Shown here one piece after another: positions 1 through 5,151 of a stretch of 5,157 bases of DNA. Position numbers and translations under genes: made by a program. Below the pieces are notes generated by a model that was not told where the DNA came from, ran no database searches, and saw nothing but the letters and a program-made list of their open reading frames with translations. The stretch's first letter is position 1; the number at the start of each line of letters is the position of its first letter. Source of the DNA: an uncultured Clostridia bacterium (GTDB taxonomy: Bacteria > Bacillota > Clostridia > UBA1381); contig CAUGRT010000071.1 of assembly GCA_959602045.1 (NCBI GenBank), forward strand, positions 1 through 5,157, written 5' to 3'.

Positions 1-293
1 CTGTTGCAGGTACATACAAGAAAGAATGTATCGAACAGGGTAAGAAGTACTTCTCCGTTGCTTCGGGCGGCGGTACAGGACGTACATTACACCCGGATAA
101 CATGGCAGCAGGTCCTGCTTCCTATGGTATGACAGATACAATGGGACGTATGCACTCAGACGCACAGTTCGCAGGTTCTTCCTCCGTTCCGGCTCACGTT
201 GAAATGATGGGCTTGATCGGTGCAGGTAACAACCCGATGGTTGGTATGACCGTTGCGGTTGCCGTTGCTGTTGAAGAAGCTATGAATAAATAA
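1..293 (+). CDS. GGGtGRT-family protein, C-terminal part (5' end outside window)
   Basis: The open frame enters from the left edge (first full codon at position 3) and ends at TAA 291-293, giving the last 96 residues. The motif GGGTGRT is encoded at 66-86 and is followed by LHPDNMAAGPASYGM and a Gly/Ala/Val/Met-rich tail ending VAVAVAVEEAMNK. I recognise this as the family named after that motif (Pfam GGGtGRT protein), whose members are roughly 330 residues long, so about two thirds of the protein is missing. The family's function is not established to my knowledge, and no enzyme activity should be inferred from this fragment. No signal peptide or membrane segment is visible in this part. The gene is convergent with the cysteine desulfurase and is closed by its own terminator 12 bases downstream, so it is the last gene of its transcription unit. 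The family call is confident; the biological role is unknown. Confidence 0.88.
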   Translation, partial: VAGTYKKECIEQGKKYFSVASGGGTGRTLHPDNMAAGPASYGMTDTMGRMHSDAQFAGSSSVPAHVEMMGLIGAGNNPMVGMTVAVAVAVEEAMNK

Positions 294-305
294 GATATAA
301 ATATT

Positions 306-341
306 GCTGGGGATTAAAATATATAGTCCCCAGCTTTTTTT
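306..341 (+). terminator. Rho-independent terminator after the GGGtGRT gene
   Basis: A perfect 8 bp stem (GCTGGGGA 306-313 with TCCCCAGC 327-334) extends inward by three pairs (one G-U) to leave a 7 nt loop. It is followed immediately by seven T (335-341). It begins 12 nt after the stop codon. On the minus strand the same hairpin is followed only by AATATTTAT, so it could also weakly stop transcripts arriving from the convergent desulfurase gene, but the plus-strand orientation is clearly the better one. Confidence 0.93.
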
Positions 342-368
342 ATTAACTTACTCAGAGGTGATGGGAAT

Positions 369-422
369 ATGAATTACAAAATTCGCGATTTAAGAGAAGA
401 TCATGATTTAACACAAAGTGAC
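369..422 (+). pseudogene. 5' remnant of an XRE-family helix-turn-helix regulator gene
   Basis: A good ribosome binding site (AGAGGTG, 354-360, 8 nt spacing) precedes ATG 369. The first 18 codons read MNYKIRDLREDHDLTQSD, which matches the start of Cro/C1-type (XRE, HTH_3) DNA-binding domains: helix 1 with the 'I(R)xLRExxxLTQ' signature. Immediately afterwards the expected second and third helices are absent. The frame continues to 653 only as antisense of the desulfurase C-terminus, which is conserved on the other strand, so residues after about 18 are not a real protein. The likeliest reading is a regulator gene whose 3' part was deleted, with the break near 423. The remaining 25 bp up to the desulfurase stop (423-447) show nothing recognisable. 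The HTH similarity is from memory of the family over a short stretch, hence moderate confidence. Confidence 0.6.
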
Positions 423-447
423 GGTTTGCAAAAAACTTTAACTAAAA

Positions 448-1557
448 TCAATCCTTTTGAATTTCATTCACCTTTTCCACAAAAGCCCGTGCCTGTTCGG
501 GTGTATTATAGATTCCGAAAGACGCACGAACTGCGCCGGTTCTCTCCGTTCCCAATGCCTTATGCGCAAGGGGTGCGCAATGATAGCCGGCACGAACCAC
601 AAAATCCTCCAACAATTCATCCGTTTCATTGCTGCTTTTGCCTTTCACATTAAAGGCAACCGTGCCAATCCCTTCTGCATTTCCGTATACCGTAATATTT
701 TTCATATTCATCAATTCTTCCCGAACAAACAACGCCAGAGCCTGCTCATGTTCCAAAATCGTATCGGTTCCCAATTGCAGAACAACGCGAATTCCCTCAT
801 TTAAAGCGGCAATCGCAGGGGTATTGACAGTTCCGGAATGAAGCATATCCGGCATGGTGTCGGGTTGAACCAAGCTTTCGGAATTACTGCCGGTTCCGCC
901 TGTAATCACCGGTTCAAGCTCCTCCGGACAGCGCACATACAGACCGCCTGTTCCGAGCGGCCCCATCAATCCCTTATGCCCCGAAAATGCAATAAAATCC
1001 GCATCTAAAATCGCATTATCAATTTCAACAATTCCTGCCGTTTGCGCGGTATCAATCATCAATTTTACCTTATGCAGCTTGGCAATATGCGCAACGGATT
1101 CAATCTGCTGCAACGTTCCGCATACATTGGACGCATGAGATAAAATAATCATTTTTGTATCGGGACAAATCGCCTTTTCAATTTCATAAGGCGAAACCAA
1201 TCCGGTATTGTCCGCACCGACAGCCGTATAATTACCCAGGCGTTGTAATGGACGCAAAACACTATTATGATCCATTACGGTAGTAACGGCATGCCCTCCG
1301 TGTGAAAGCGTTCCCAAAATCGCCAGATTCAGCGCATAGGTCGCGTTTTGAGTAAATGCAATATTCTGTGGCTTTGCAATATGAAACAACTCTGCCGCGG
1401 TATCCTGCGTCCGAAGAATAGTGTTGATGGAAAACAGACTTTCCCGACTCATCCCCCGTCCGGCATTTGCGCTGTGGTATCTTGTAAATTCATCCAGTGT
1501 TTCATAAACAATTTCGGGTTTTATCGCAGAGGTCGCAGCATTGTCAAGATAAATCAT
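448..1557 (-). CDS. Cysteine desulfurase family protein (class V aminotransferase fold, EF2568 type)
   Basis: PLP-dependent enzyme expected to remove sulfur (or selenium) from cysteine (or selenocysteine), leaving a persulfide on its active-site cysteine; cytoplasmic. With the start chosen here it has 369 residues, normal for the family. Landmarks: N-terminal YLDNAATS (3-10), PLP-stacking His in MDHNS (H97), ASNVCGT (142-148), the PLP aspartate in MIDTAQTAG (D169), the Schiff-base lysine in SGHKG (K195), and the catalytic cysteine loop AGYHCAPLAHKA (C327). These match the TIGR01977 (EF2568) branch better than IscS or SufS. An ATG six codons upstream (1575) is open but has no Shine-Dalgarno. 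ATG 1557 has GGGGAG 10 nt before it and gives the usual MIYLDNAAT start. It overlaps the upstream DUF3343 gene by 14 nt, implying translational coupling. Its own terminator is not evident. Family call firm; the true acceptor and sulfur-versus-selenium preference are unknown. Confidence 0.92.
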   Translation of the reverse strand: MIYLDNAATSAIKPEIVYETLDEFTRYHSANAGRGMSRESLFSINTILRTQDTAAELFHIAKPQNIAFTQNATYALNLAILGTLSHGGHAVTTVMDHNSVLRPLQRLGNYTAVGADNTGLVSPYEIEKAICPDTKMIILSHASNVCGTLQQIESVAHIAKLHKVKLMIDTAQTAGIVEIDNAILDADFIAFSGHKGLMGPLGTGGLYVRCPEELEPVITGGTGSNSESLVQPDTMPDMLHSGTVNTPAIAALNEGIRVVLQLGTDTILEHEQALALFVREELMNMKNITVYGNAEGIGTVAFNVKGKSSNETDELLEDFVVRAGYHCAPLAHKALGTERTGAVRASFGIYNTPEQARAFVEKVNEIQKD

Positions 1558-1798
1558 GATACACACGCTCCCCATTCACATATTTTTCGGTATAAACTTT
1601 TTTTATAGAAATCCCGCTCATACGGGAAATATCTTGCAAAGATGATAAAATCCGTTCATCACATCGTACCGAATATGAGCAGCCGCCATGCTGAATTTCA
1701 GACGGCGTATGCACTACATATGCAGGATATCCGCCGGTATTTTCAATGACTTTGGCAAGCCGTGCGGCAGATGTGATAGAGCCGGTCAATACATACAT
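1544..1798 (-). CDS. DUF3343 protein, putative sulfur/selenium carrier-like
   Basis: Small cytoplasmic protein of 84 residues, beginning MYVLTGSITSAARL and ending VYHDLS. It matches the DUF3343 family (Pfam PF11823, described as putative Se/S carrier protein-like). The pattern is a short beta strand, a helix (SITSAARLAKVIENTGG, 7-23), then YVVHTPSEIQHGGCSYSVRC, with the family's characteristic cysteine after 'TPSEI' (C40) and a second cysteine at C46. C40 is the obvious candidate for carrying a persulfide or selenide, but that is inference. The frame also opens at GTG 1807, but that codon abuts AAGGAG (1807-1812), whereas ATG 1798 sits 8 nt after it, so 1798 is chosen. The gene overlaps the cysteine desulfurase by 14 nt, a pairing recurrent in Clostridia and near selenium-dependent hydroxylase genes. 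No selenium gene is visible in this window. Confidence 0.85.
   Translation of the reverse strand: MYVLTGSITSAARLAKVIENTGGYPAYVVHTPSEIQHGGCSYSVRCDERILSSLQDISRMSGISIKKVYTEKYVNGERVYHDLS
1568..1573 (-). promoter_or_regulatory. Ribosome binding site that decides the desulfurase start
   Basis: GGGGAG on the minus strand lies inside the last codons of the DUF3343 gene, 10 nt before ATG 1557. It is the only purine-rich site that fits either possible start: the upstream ATG at 1575 is preceded by AAATATGTGA and virtually overlaps this site. This supports the shorter protein. Confidence 0.6.
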
Positions 1799-1826
1799 GA
1801 ATCTCACTCCTTCTCATATTTCTTTT

Positions 1827-1849
1827 ATAGGCTCTTAAAAACCGCCTAT
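1827..1849 (-). other. Leader hairpin upstream of the DUF3343 gene
   Basis: Perfect 6 bp inverted repeat (ATAGGC 1827-1832 with GCCTAT 1844-1849, 11 nt loop), about 30 nt upstream of the DUF3343 start. No T-run follows on either strand, so it is not a typical terminator. It could be a leader stem or an operator, or it could be chance in AT-rich DNA. Confidence 0.3.
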
Positions 1850-1854
1850 TCTCT

Positions 1855-1865
1855 GTTATATCATA
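1855..1865 (-). promoter_or_regulatory. Possible -10 region for the DUF3343-desulfurase unit
   Basis: On the minus strand TATGATATAAC reads as overlapping -10-like hexamers (TATGAT at 1860-1865, TATAAC at 1855-1860) about 60 nt upstream of the DUF3343 start and downstream of the dapB terminator. The unit must have its own promoter if that terminator works. No convincing -35 hexamer stands 16-18 nt upstream, where the DNA is T-rich, so this is a weak call. Confidence 0.25.
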
Positions 1866-1904
1866 TGAGAAAAAAGAAAAAGATGTTCCTTTTTGAAACA
1901 CCTT

Positions 1905-1952
1905 TAAAAATCAAAAAAGAGGACTGTAAAAAACTGATATTTTCTACAGTCC
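1905..1952 (-). terminator. Rho-independent terminator of the asd-dapA-dapB unit
   Basis: On the minus strand, starting 6 nt after the dapB stop codon, GGACTGTA (1945-1952) pairs perfectly with TACAGTCC (1921-1928). Four more A-T pairs inside, after one mismatch, leave a loop of 6 nt. A T-rich run (TCTTTTTTGATTTTT, 1905-1919) follows the stem. It separates the lysine genes from the downstream DUF3343 gene. Confidence 0.88.
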
Positions 1953-1958
1953 CGAATT

Positions 1959-2720
1959 TTATTGCAATTCACGAATTAAATCATTCATATCATACATGCC
2001 TGCCGGCTTAGAAATAATAAATTTTGCCGCCTTTACCGCACCGACCGCAAAAACCTCTTTGCTGTGTGCGCTATGTTTCAGCTCGATCACTTCATCTGTT
2101 CCGGCAAAAATCACTTCATGATCCCCTACAATCGTACCGCCGCGGACTGCATGGAGTCCAATCTCGTGCTTTCCTCTTTTTCTTCTGACACTGTGACGGT
2201 CATAGACATATTCCGCCGGATAGGACAGCGTTTCATCAATTGCGTCGGCAATTGCCAAAGCCGTTCCGGACGGGGCATCAATTTTTTGATTATGATGTCT
2301 TTCCACGATTTCAATATCAAAGCTGCCTTCAAGGAGCTTGGTTGCTGTTTTTGCAAGCGCAATCAGCAAATTAATTCCTAAGCTCATATTCGCGCTGAAA
2401 AATACTGGAATTTCCGAAGACGCCGCACGAAATTCTTCTTTTTGCTCCGGTGTAAAGCCGGTTGTGCATAAAATCACAGGAAGCTTTCTTTTTTTGCAAT
2501 AATCCAACAGTCCTGTAAGGCAGGAAGGATGTGAAAAATCAATAACAACATCCGCATCGCCCGTAAACTCATTCGGATCCGCATATACCGGATAAGTATT
2601 TTCAATAGCGGTATTTACATCAATTCCTGCAACGATTTCACAATTGCTGTCCTGCTCGACAAGGCGCGTAATAACCTGCCCCATCTTGCCGTTACAGCCG
2701 TTCATAATTATCCTTATCAT
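1959..2720 (-). CDS. dapB: 4-hydroxy-tetrahydrodipicolinate reductase
   Basis: Cytoplasmic NAD(P)H-dependent enzyme that reduces the DapA product to tetrahydrodipicolinate in diaminopimelate and lysine synthesis. It has 253 residues, within the usual 240-275. The N-terminal Rossmann domain opens with the dinucleotide loop GCNGKMG (8-14); CTTGFTPEQ (85-93) and SANMSLGINLL (109-119) follow at the domain junction. The catalytic signature ERHHNQKIDAPSGTAL (140-155) contains the conserved histidine pair H142/H143 and lysine K146, equivalent to the E. coli H159/H160/K163 region. The C-terminus returns to the cofactor domain. ATG 2720 has a GAGAGG site (2730-2735) 9 nt upstream. An internal ATG at residue 6 would cut the first beta strand and is not favoured. 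It starts 22 nt after the dapA stop and is the last gene of the unit, followed by a terminator. Confidence 0.97.
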   Translation of the reverse strand: MIRIIMNGCNGKMGQVITRLVEQDSNCEIVAGIDVNTAIENTYPVYADPNEFTGDADVVIDFSHPSCLTGLLDYCKKRKLPVILCTTGFTPEQKEEFRAASSEIPVFFSANMSLGINLLIALAKTATKLLEGSFDIEIVERHHNQKIDAPSGTALAIADAIDETLSYPAEYVYDRHSVRRKRGKHEIGLHAVRGGTIVGDHEVIFAGTDEVIELKHSAHSKEVFAVGAVKAAKFIISKPAGMYDMNDLIRELQ

Positions 2721-2742
2721 CGGTCTTTTCCTCTCTTAATTT

Positions 2743-3633
2743 TTATGCCAGCTGAATCCCTGCGTTAATCATTGCCTGACGAAGTGCCTCTTGATTTGCA
2801 GGATCCATTTCTGTCAGCGGCAATCGCAGATTGCCTGCCTTAAAGCCCATCATATTCATTGCCGTCTTTACAGGAATCGGGTTGACTTCAATAAACAGCT
2901 TATTGATTAAATCCAATAAATCAAGCTGCGCTTTTCTTGCAGCGTCAACATTGCCATCCAGATAATCGCGGCAGATTTGATGTGTTTCTTCCGGCAAAAC
3001 ATTGGCAACTACCGAGATAACGCCCTTGCCGCCGAGTGACATAATCGGAACAATCATATCATCATTACCCGAATAGATATACAACTCCGGAACTTGTGCC
3101 GCAACCTGTGCAGTATAGCTGATATTGCCGCTTGCTTCCTTAATGGCTACGATATTATCAATCTTTGCCAATTCCTTTAATGTCGGAATGGAAATATTCA
3201 TTCCTGTACGTGAAGGAACATTATATAAAATTACCGGAATTGAAACCGACTTTGCGATAGCCGAGAAATGCTCAACCAATCCCTTTTGTGTTGTCTTGTT
3301 ATAATAAGGCGTTACCTGAAGCAGTGCATCAACGCCCATAGCCTCTGCTTTTTTTGAAAGTTCAATCGCATGTGCGGTTTCGTTTGAGCCGGTTCCTGCA
3401 ATAACCGGGATTCTTCCCGCTGCCTTTTTTACGGTATATTCAATTGCCGCCAAATGCTCGGCATCCGGCATAGTTGAAGCCTCTCCGGTAGTTCCGCAGA
3501 TAATAATCGCGTCTGTTTTCTTTGCGATGTGCATTTCGATTAATTCCCCCAGCACATCATAATTGGTTTTATTTCCGTCAAAGGGTGTAATAATTGCAAC
3601 ACCCGATCCGGTAAATGGTAATGTCTTTGCCAT
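2743..3633 (-). CDS. dapA: 4-hydroxy-tetrahydrodipicolinate synthase
   Basis: Condenses pyruvate with aspartate semialdehyde, the first committed step of the diaminopimelate/lysine branch; a cytoplasmic (beta/alpha)8-barrel lyase, usually tetrameric. It has 296 residues, the family norm. Visible active-site elements: GTTGEASTM (47-55) with the catalytic threonine of the TTGE motif; TPYYNKTTQKG (108-118) with the tyrosine that reaches across the subunit interface; LYNVPSRTG (136-144) with the catalytic tyrosine Y137 and substrate-binding R142; and IVAIKEASGN (161-170) with the Schiff-base lysine K165. Start ATG 3633 has AAAGGA (3644-3649) 10 nt upstream. Its substrate is made by the upstream asd gene, and dapB follows 22 nt downstream. 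A 338 bp gap filled with tandem repeats separates it from asd, so co-transcription with asd is likely but not certain. I cannot judge lysine feedback sensitivity from motifs alone. Confidence 0.97.
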   Translation of the reverse strand: MAKTLPFTGSGVAIITPFDGNKTNYDVLGELIEMHIAKKTDAIIICGTTGEASTMPDAEHLAAIEYTVKKAAGRIPVIAGTGSNETAHAIELSKKAEAMGVDALLQVTPYYNKTTQKGLVEHFSAIAKSVSIPVILYNVPSRTGMNISIPTLKELAKIDNIVAIKEASGNISYTAQVAAQVPELYIYSGNDDMIVPIMSLGGKGVISVVANVLPEETHQICRDYLDGNVDAARKAQLDLLDLINKLFIEVNPIPVKTAMNMMGFKAGNLRLPLTEMDPANQEALRQAMINAGIQLA

Positions 3634-3863
3634 AATGAATCATTCCTTTCTCTGATTTTTTTATGTTTTGATGCATATCACTCTAAATTTAAGTTGCTGA
3701 TGTATACTGATACTTCAAGACTTAGTTTTAAGATGAGATACGCTGCTTTTTTTCGAATATAACGGGAAAAAGAAGCAAGCAGATCGCTTGAAATTAAGTC
3801 GCTGACGTATGCTGATACTTCAAGACTTAGTTTTAAGATGAGATACGCTGCTTTTCTTCGAAT

Positions 3864-3972
3864 ATAACGGGAAAAAGAAGCAAGCAGATCGCTTGAAATT
3901 AAGTCGCTGACGTATGCTGATACTTCAAGACTTAATTTCAAGATGAGATGCGCCGCTTATTTTTTCCGTTAT
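3864..3972. mobile_element. Palindromic MITE-like unit with inverted ends, abutting asd
   Basis: Read inward from both ends, this 109 bp unit has matching arms. The left end starts ATAACGGGAAAAAGAAGC (3864-3881). The right end, read on the minus strand from 3972, starts ATAACGGAAAAAATAAGC. Both lead, after a less conserved 10-12 nt, into CTTGAAATTAAGTC. The arms are 42 and 44 nt long with a 23 nt centre. It encodes nothing plausible. The right arm overlaps the asd stop codon by one base (the final A of TGA is the first A of ATAACGG). No clear target-site duplication can be made out, and the left-hand copies are joined head to tail. The inverted repeats are directly visible; calling it a mobile element is inference, and a hairpin-type intergenic repeat is the alternative. 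Confidence 0.5.
3892..3942. repeat. Perfect 14 bp inverted repeat in the third unit
   Basis: CTTGAAATTAAGTC (3892-3905) and GACTTAATTTCAAG (3929-3942) are exact reverse complements around a 23 nt centre. In unit 2 (3787-3800 with 3824-3837) the right arm reads GACTTAGTTTTAAG. The two changes keep pairing as G-U in plus-strand RNA but give A-C mismatches in minus-strand RNA. Unit 1 (3682-3695 with 3719-3732) is further degraded. No T-run directly follows on the minus strand, so this is not an obvious terminator of asd. Confidence 0.9.
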
Positions 3973-5075
3973 CAGTCCATATAGCCTTTTGCGGTCAATA
4001 ACTCTGCCAACAATACAGCTCCGCCGGCAGCACCTCTCAAGGTATTATGGCTCATGGAAACCATCTTATAATCATACTGTGTCGAAGCTCTCAACCGACC
4101 GCAGGAAATTGCCATACCGCCATCAATCTCTCTTGCAGTTTTGATTTGCGGCTGATCGGGCTGTTCTGCTTCTGTATAAACATAAATAAACTGTTTCGGC
4201 GCATGAGGCAGATTCAGCTCCTGGGGAACGCCCTTATAAGCTCTCCATAAATCCTGGATTTCCTCAACGCTCGGTTTATTTTCGCTATCCTTAAAGCTAA
4301 AGAAGATTGCCGCCGTATGACCGTTGGATACCGGCACACGATAGGTCTGGCATTCTATTTGCAGTTCAGTAGAGGGAACAATCTCGCCATCCTTAATTTC
4401 GCCCAGAATCTTATTGGGTTCTACCTCAGACTTCATTTCCTCACCGCCGATATATGGAATCAGATTATCAACCATTTCCGGCCATGTTTCAAAGGTTTTA
4501 CCTGCGCCGGAGATTGCCTGATAGGTTGTAACCAATGCACGATCGATCGGGTATTTTTGATTAATCACTGCCATAGCCGGCAAGTAGGATTGCAGGGAAC
4601 AATTTGATTTTACAGCAACAAAGCCGCGCTTTGTTCCCAATCTTTTACGCTGTGCCGGAATGATTTCAATATGCTGCGGATTGATTTCCGGGATAATCAT
4701 CGGAACATCAGGAGTATGGCGATGTGCGGAGTTATTGGAAACAACCGGGCATTCTGCCTTTGCATAACGCTCCTCCAATACCTTAATTTCATCCTTTTTC
4801 ATATCAACGGCACAGAATACGAAATCGACCATTTCAGCGATTTTTTCTACATCGTTTGTTGCGTCCATGACAACCATGTCTGCAACAGATGCCGGAATTT
4901 CCTCATCCATTGCCCATTTTTTTCCTACAGCGTCTTTATAGGTTTTGCCTGCGCTTCTCGGGGATGCTGCAAGCACCTTAATCGTATACCAGGGGTGATC
5001 ATGAAGCAGCGTGATGAAACGCTGTCCGACCATTCCTGTTGCACCGATGATTCCTACGTTATAGTTTTGTTTCAT
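3972..5075 (-). CDS. asd: Aspartate-semialdehyde dehydrogenase, fungal/archaeal-type
   Basis: Reduces L-4-aspartyl phosphate to L-aspartate 4-semialdehyde with NADPH, feeding DapA and the threonine/methionine branch; cytoplasmic. It has 367 residues. The N-terminal Rossmann loop is GATGMVGQRF (11-20). AVDMKKDE (89-96) and VVSNNSAHRH (111-120) complete the cofactor domain. The nucleophilic cysteine lies in VKSNCSLQSYLPA (C159), and the acid/base histidine in RVPVSNGHTA (H253), with substrate-binding R246 just before it. The SNCS and GHT motifs, instead of GGNCT and the H-x-Q type of enterobacterial Asd, place it in the TIGR00978 branch known from archaea, fungi and some bacteria. The C-terminus (LLAELLTAKGYMD) looks complete. 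ATG 5075 has AAAGGAA about 10 nt upstream. It is probably the first of the three lysine genes seen here; its promoter is not evident in the 82 bases before the window edge. Confidence 0.95.
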   Translation of the reverse strand: MKQNYNVGIIGATGMVGQRFITLLHDHPWYTIKVLAASPRSAGKTYKDAVGKKWAMDEEIPASVADMVVMDATNDVEKIAEMVDFVFCAVDMKKDEIKVLEERYAKAECPVVSNNSAHRHTPDVPMIIPEINPQHIEIIPAQRKRLGTKRGFVAVKSNCSLQSYLPAMAVINQKYPIDRALVTTYQAISGAGKTFETWPEMVDNLIPYIGGEEMKSEVEPNKILGEIKDGEIVPSTELQIECQTYRVPVSNGHTAAIFFSFKDSENKPSVEEIQDLWRAYKGVPQELNLPHAPKQFIYVYTEAEQPDQPQIKTAREIDGGMAISCGRLRASTQYDYKMVSMSHNTLRGAAGGAVLLAELLTAKGYMD

Positions 5076-5126
5076 TTTTTTTATGTTCCTTTCTTTTTTT
5101 GTTTTCTCTTGGTCACAACTCTCCCT

Positions 5127-5151
5127 ACCCTCTCTTCTCCTAAGAGAGGGT
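5127..5151. repeat. Perfect 10 bp palindrome upstream of asd
   Basis: ACCCTCTCTT (5127-5136) and AAGAGAGGGT (5142-5151) pair perfectly around a 5 nt loop, 52 nt upstream of the asd start. There is no T-run on either side in the visible sequence. It resembles the short pyrimidine/purine intergenic palindromes dispersed in many clostridial genomes; a leader stem or part of a larger element cut by the window edge is also possible. Confidence 0.75.

Larger units (their letters stand above)
3680..3972. repeat. Tandem array of a 105 bp repeat in the asd-dapA gap
   Basis: Two full units (3680-3784 and 3785-3889) and a partial third (3890 to about 3960) repeat with an exact 105 bp period. The block 3707-3829 matches 3812-3934 at all but one of 123 positions (difference at 3751/3856); within it, 3752-3829 equals 3857-3934 exactly. 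The first 27 bases of unit 1 and the last ~38 bases of the array are diverged, so the duplication is recent but its edges are older or differently derived. Because 105 is a multiple of three, a minus-strand frame (3941-3678) stays open and encodes a 35-residue repeat. It has only a TTG start and no ribosome binding site, so I do not call it a gene. The array fills almost the whole 338 bp between asd and dapA. Confidence 0.93.

Noticed and set aside
423..653. Continuation of the XRE-like frame to a 94-residue protein
   Set aside because: From about codon 19 the frame has no helix-turn-helix features and is the antisense of the conserved desulfurase C-terminus.
1558..1575. Upstream ATG giving a desulfurase six residues longer
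   Set aside because: No Shine-Dalgarno precedes it, and the family normally begins at the MIYLDNAAT methionine.
1799..1807. GTG start giving the DUF3343 protein three extra residues
   Set aside because: The GTG directly abuts the AAGGAG site, leaving no spacing; ATG 1798 is correctly spaced.
3634..3679. Separate promoter for dapA between the repeats and its start
   Set aside because: AT-rich with CATAAA and TATGCA-like hexamers, but no acceptable -35 at the right distance.
3678..3941. Minus-strand 87-residue open frame with internal 35-residue repeats
   Set aside because: It starts at TTG with no ribosome binding site, lies wholly within a palindromic tandem repeat, and stays open because the period is divisible by three.
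3892..3942. 14 bp dyad as a terminator after asd
   Set aside because: On the minus strand the stem is followed by CGATCTGCTTGC; the T-run comes about 16 nt later and the loop is long, so termination is not well supported.
3680..3972. Possible CRISPR array
   Set aside because: The 105 bp units are contiguous and near-identical throughout, with no short repeats alternating with unique spacers and no cas genes nearby.
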